Below are positions 32,576-34,875 of a stretch of 34,875 bases of DNA, one piece after another. Location: assembly GCA_903923135.1 (NCBI GenBank), contig CAIXWN010000134.1, forward strand, positions 1-34,875, read 5' to 3'. The position numbers were made by a program, and so were the translations under genes. Positions within the stretch are counted from its first letter, which is position 1. Each line of letters starts with the position of its first letter. Origin of the DNA: an uncultured Caulobacteraceae bacterium. Lineage in GTDB: Bacteria > Pseudomonadota > Alphaproteobacteria > Caulobacterales > Caulobacteraceae. Below the pieces are notes generated by a model. That model was not told the DNA's origin. It worked only from the letters and a program-made list of their open reading frames with translations, and ran no database searches.

Positions 32576-34875
32576 ATGTCTGATTTAGAAACAAATGCGA
32601 GTGCAGACTCGCCAGACATCATTGAGGATGCGACCTTTTTATTCGAGAAGGGCCGCTACAATGACGCCAACAACCTTTTGCTCAATTTGGTTTCAAGTGG
32701 TACCAATACCTCATACATAAGTTTTTGTATAGGTCGAAACTATTTTTATGAAGGGATCACAGAGTCTGCTCTCGATTGGCTTGGAAAATCTCTCTCCTTC
32801 GAGAACGCCTTTCTGTGGAGTTACTACGAGCTCGGTCTTGTGCATGAAAGCCAGGAAGATCTATCCGGGGCGGCCCGGAATTTCATTCTGTTCCTGAAGG
32901 GCATACGCACCAACTCGACTGCCTCCGTTCTGAACGCGTTGCATAGAGAGGCAATTCTGCGTGTCGCCCACCGTTGTTTCGAGGCCAACAAGGCCCAGGC
33001 TCTGGAACTTTACGGGGCGATCAATGCCCTGGAGGTGCGCGACTATCTGTCCGAACTGCGTATCGTTGAGCGGCTCCTCGATGAAGGGAAGCTCTCCAAA
33101 GCCGAGCTGGGCATGCAGGCCATCCGCGCTCAGCACACCCTCGACGGCTGGGGCCATCTGGCGCTCTCGCGCCTGAAGTTCGCAAGAGGCGAAGTCAATT
33201 CGGCCGCAGCGACGGCCCTGCACGCGGCCCTGCTACAGCCGGAAAGTCACAGCTTCAACCTCGCCGTCGTTCACCAGCTGCTCGACATCGGCATGATCGC
33301 CGAGGCGGAACAACACTGTGGCGATAGCCTGGCGCGGCAGGCAGGTCAGGACCCGATTCTGGACAGAGAGCTTGAATGGCTGCGGTTTCGGTTCGCCGTC
33401 ATCCGTGGCGACCATCAAACGATCCTCGCACAGTGCCGTCGGCCTGGTTTTGTGGCGGAACTGTCGGCCCGGACGTTGATCGAAGCCCTCAACAGGCTCT
33501 CCCTGCCAGGCGACAGGTTGACGGAGCCGGCGATCCTGGCCGCCGACCTGCTGGCCGAACACCTCGAGAAACAGCAGGAACAATCCGTAGATTCCGCGAT
33601 TTGTCTCTATCAATACTATGTGTTTCGACGTCAATGGAAGAAAATTGACGCGCTCGATGATAAAATCCGTAGTCAAGACGTATTTCGACAAGCCGACGTG
33701 GTTCTTCGGCGTTTCGAGAACCTGTGCGCCATGTCACGGATGCCCGAGGCTAAGCTCTTTTACGCCGAGCACTACGAGGGCGCCACGCTTCGGCAATGGG
33801 AATCCTGCTCGGTCATGCGGTTTCTTGCGGAGACCGGACTGTGGGACGAAGCAAACCATATCCTTCAGGACTTCATCCGCCACGGCTACCATTTTCCCGA
33901 TGGCGACTATTTTCTTCTGAAAATATGTCGACGGACCCGGTCGCATGACACGATAATCGACCTGATTGACAACTATGGGGAAGCGGATCCGCCGGCGCAA
34001 TTCGCGACACTGCGGCACATGCTTTTTGATGACCTTGCGATCAACGCCGATAGGGACCCGTATCGGGACGCCCGGACGGAGCCCATCACCCTGTCCCGCA
34101 AGAACCGCATCCTGGGCAGTTCCGTCCCACGCGCCCTAGGAACGGCCGTGGCCGCCTATCTCTGCGCAGACCGGGCCTATTTTCTGTCGGTGCTGACCTT
34201 CCTGGCGTCCATGGTGTCGCACGGGGGAGGCTACCAGGGTGTCGATTGGTATGTGTTCCTCGCCCGCGACGTACCCGCCGCGTGGAGGACCGTGCTGATG
34301 GGCTTCGGGGCCCGAATCGGGATCGCCATAACGGCCGTGCCTGAGGAAGATTTTGTCCAGTCAAAATCCGTCCATATCGAGACGTATGGCCTGTTTACGG
34401 GGGGAAATACACTATCTCGGGCGGCCTATCTGAGAATTTATGCAGCACGATATCTATTCTTGAAGGGCGATATCCAAAGCGCCTATTACGTGGATAGCGA
34501 TATAGTTGCGAATGCAGAGTTCATGAATCTCGTGGATCTGCCATTTTGCGACGCCTTGATCATGGCGCGCCCCGAGGAGCTGAGCGCGGAGGTGCGGGCG
34601 GTGACCGAGCAGCATGGACTGGTGAACACCCGGTATTTTAACTCGGGTGTTCTGGCCTGGAATTTCGCCAGGAAGGAAATTCTTGAGCCAATCGATCATG
34701 CCATTGCCCTCTCGGAGCGTGAGCCCGAGAGACTGGTGTTTCATGATCAATGCGCGCTCAACATCGCGTTCTCAGGACGGGTGCGATATCTCGACCCGTC
34801 CTTCAACTTCTTCCTGCGGCCACATCGCGCCGATAATGGCGATTTTTCCTCAGCGGTTCTTCTTCATTTTCTGGA
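32576..34875 (+). CDS. TPR-repeat / GT8-like glycosyltransferase, 3' end outside window
   Basis: From ATG 32576 the frame is open to the window end, giving 766 residues with no stop. Residues about 15-470 are helical TPR-like repeats (LFEKGRYNDANNLLLN, SALDWLGKSLSFENAFLWSYYELGLVHES and further pairs). After about residue 500 comes a glycosyltransferase domain resembling family 8: YFLSVLTFLASMV, then YYVDSDI with the D-x-D metal site at 640-642, FNSGVLAWNF near 688 and VFHDQCALNIAF near 722. The last two are the GT8 nucleotide-sugar loops. It would transfer a hexose from a UDP-sugar, while the TPR part binds a partner or acceptor. It is the third plus-strand gene of the sulfotransferase/ATP-grasp cluster. 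The C-terminus is cut by the window edge. Confidence 0.85.
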   Translation, partial: MSDLETNASADSPDIIEDATFLFEKGRYNDANNLLLNLVSSGTNTSYISFCIGRNYFYEGITESALDWLGKSLSFENAFLWSYYELGLVHESQEDLSGAARNFILFLKGIRTNSTASVLNALHREAILRVAHRCFEANKAQALELYGAINALEVRDYLSELRIVERLLDEGKLSKAELGMQAIRAQHTLDGWGHLALSRLKFARGEVNSAAATALHAALLQPESHSFNLAVVHQLLDIGMIAEAEQHCGDSLARQAGQDPILDRELEWLRFRFAVIRGDHQTILAQCRRPGFVAELSARTLIEALNRLSLPGDRLTEPAILAADLLAEHLEKQQEQSVDSAICLYQYYVFRRQWKKIDALDDKIRSQDVFRQADVVLRRFENLCAMSRMPEAKLFYAEHYEGATLRQWESCSVMRFLAETGLWDEANHILQDFIRHGYHFPDGDYFLLKICRRTRSHDTIIDLIDNYGEADPPAQFATLRHMLFDDLAINADRDPYRDARTEPITLSRKNRILGSSVPRALGTAVAAYLCADRAYFLSVLTFLASMVSHGGGYQGVDWYVFLARDVPAAWRTVLMGFGARIGIAITAVPEEDFVQSKSVHIETYGLFTGGNTLSRAAYLRIYAARYLFLKGDIQSAYYVDSDIVANAEFMNLVDLPFCDALIMARPEELSAEVRAVTEQHGLVNTRYFNSGVLAWNFARKEILEPIDHAIALSEREPERLVFHDQCALNIAFSGRVRYLDPSFNFFLRPHRADNGDFSSAVLLHFL

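Overview
The window is GC-rich DNA with dense gene packing, high-GC third codon positions and several GTG starts. It looks like chromosomal sequence from an alphaproteobacterium. The mix of families (DUF2189, DUF2059, DUF2804, a Caulobacter-style acetyl-CoA acetyltransferase, paired RTX-like surface proteins) suggests Caulobacterales such as Phenylobacterium or Caulobacter. That placement is inference; there is no rRNA or other marker gene here to confirm it.

Layout. (1) 1-3540: the 3' part of a very glycine-rich repeat protein, a glutaminase gene broken by one frameshift, and on the other strand a decayed C-terminal remnant of a GGDEF domain. (2) 3537-8734: a minus-strand run (acidic hypothetical protein, DUF2059 protein, 2TM protein, carotenoid oxygenase) divergent from a TetR regulator and an MHS-type MFS permease; a 26-bp near-palindrome sits in the divergent promoter. 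(3) 8747-10874: MsrA with a YjbR-like protein, a tRNA-Ser(GGA), and a DUF2189 membrane protein. (4) 11286-26587: a catabolic-looking neighbourhood: Fe(II)/2OG oxygenase, aldo/keto reductase, two alpha/beta hydrolases (one without its nucleophile), a TetR regulator, DUF2804, a DHA2 exporter, GNAT, thiolase, a COG2509-type flavoprotein, a Baeyer-Villiger monooxygenase, a crotonase-fold protein and a PLP-dependent lyase/decarboxylase. (5) 26650-29598: a tandem duplication of an RTX-like protein gene together with about 350 bp of its upstream leader. (6) 30168-34875: sulfotransferase, an AT-rich ATP-grasp gene, and a TPR protein fused to a GT8-like glycosyltransferase that runs off the window.

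How the genes may work together. In region 4 the oxygenase, reductase and hydrolase form one tight plus-strand operon. The monooxygenase, thiolase and crotonase lie nearby but in separate transcription units, so a shared route for a cyclic ketone or terpenoid/steroid-like substrate is a hypothesis. Region 6 beside the secreted-type repeat proteins of region 5 suggests surface-polymer or surface-protein decoration (sulfation, glycosylation, ATP-grasp ligation). This is the best candidate here for an unrecognised system, but only co-location supports it.
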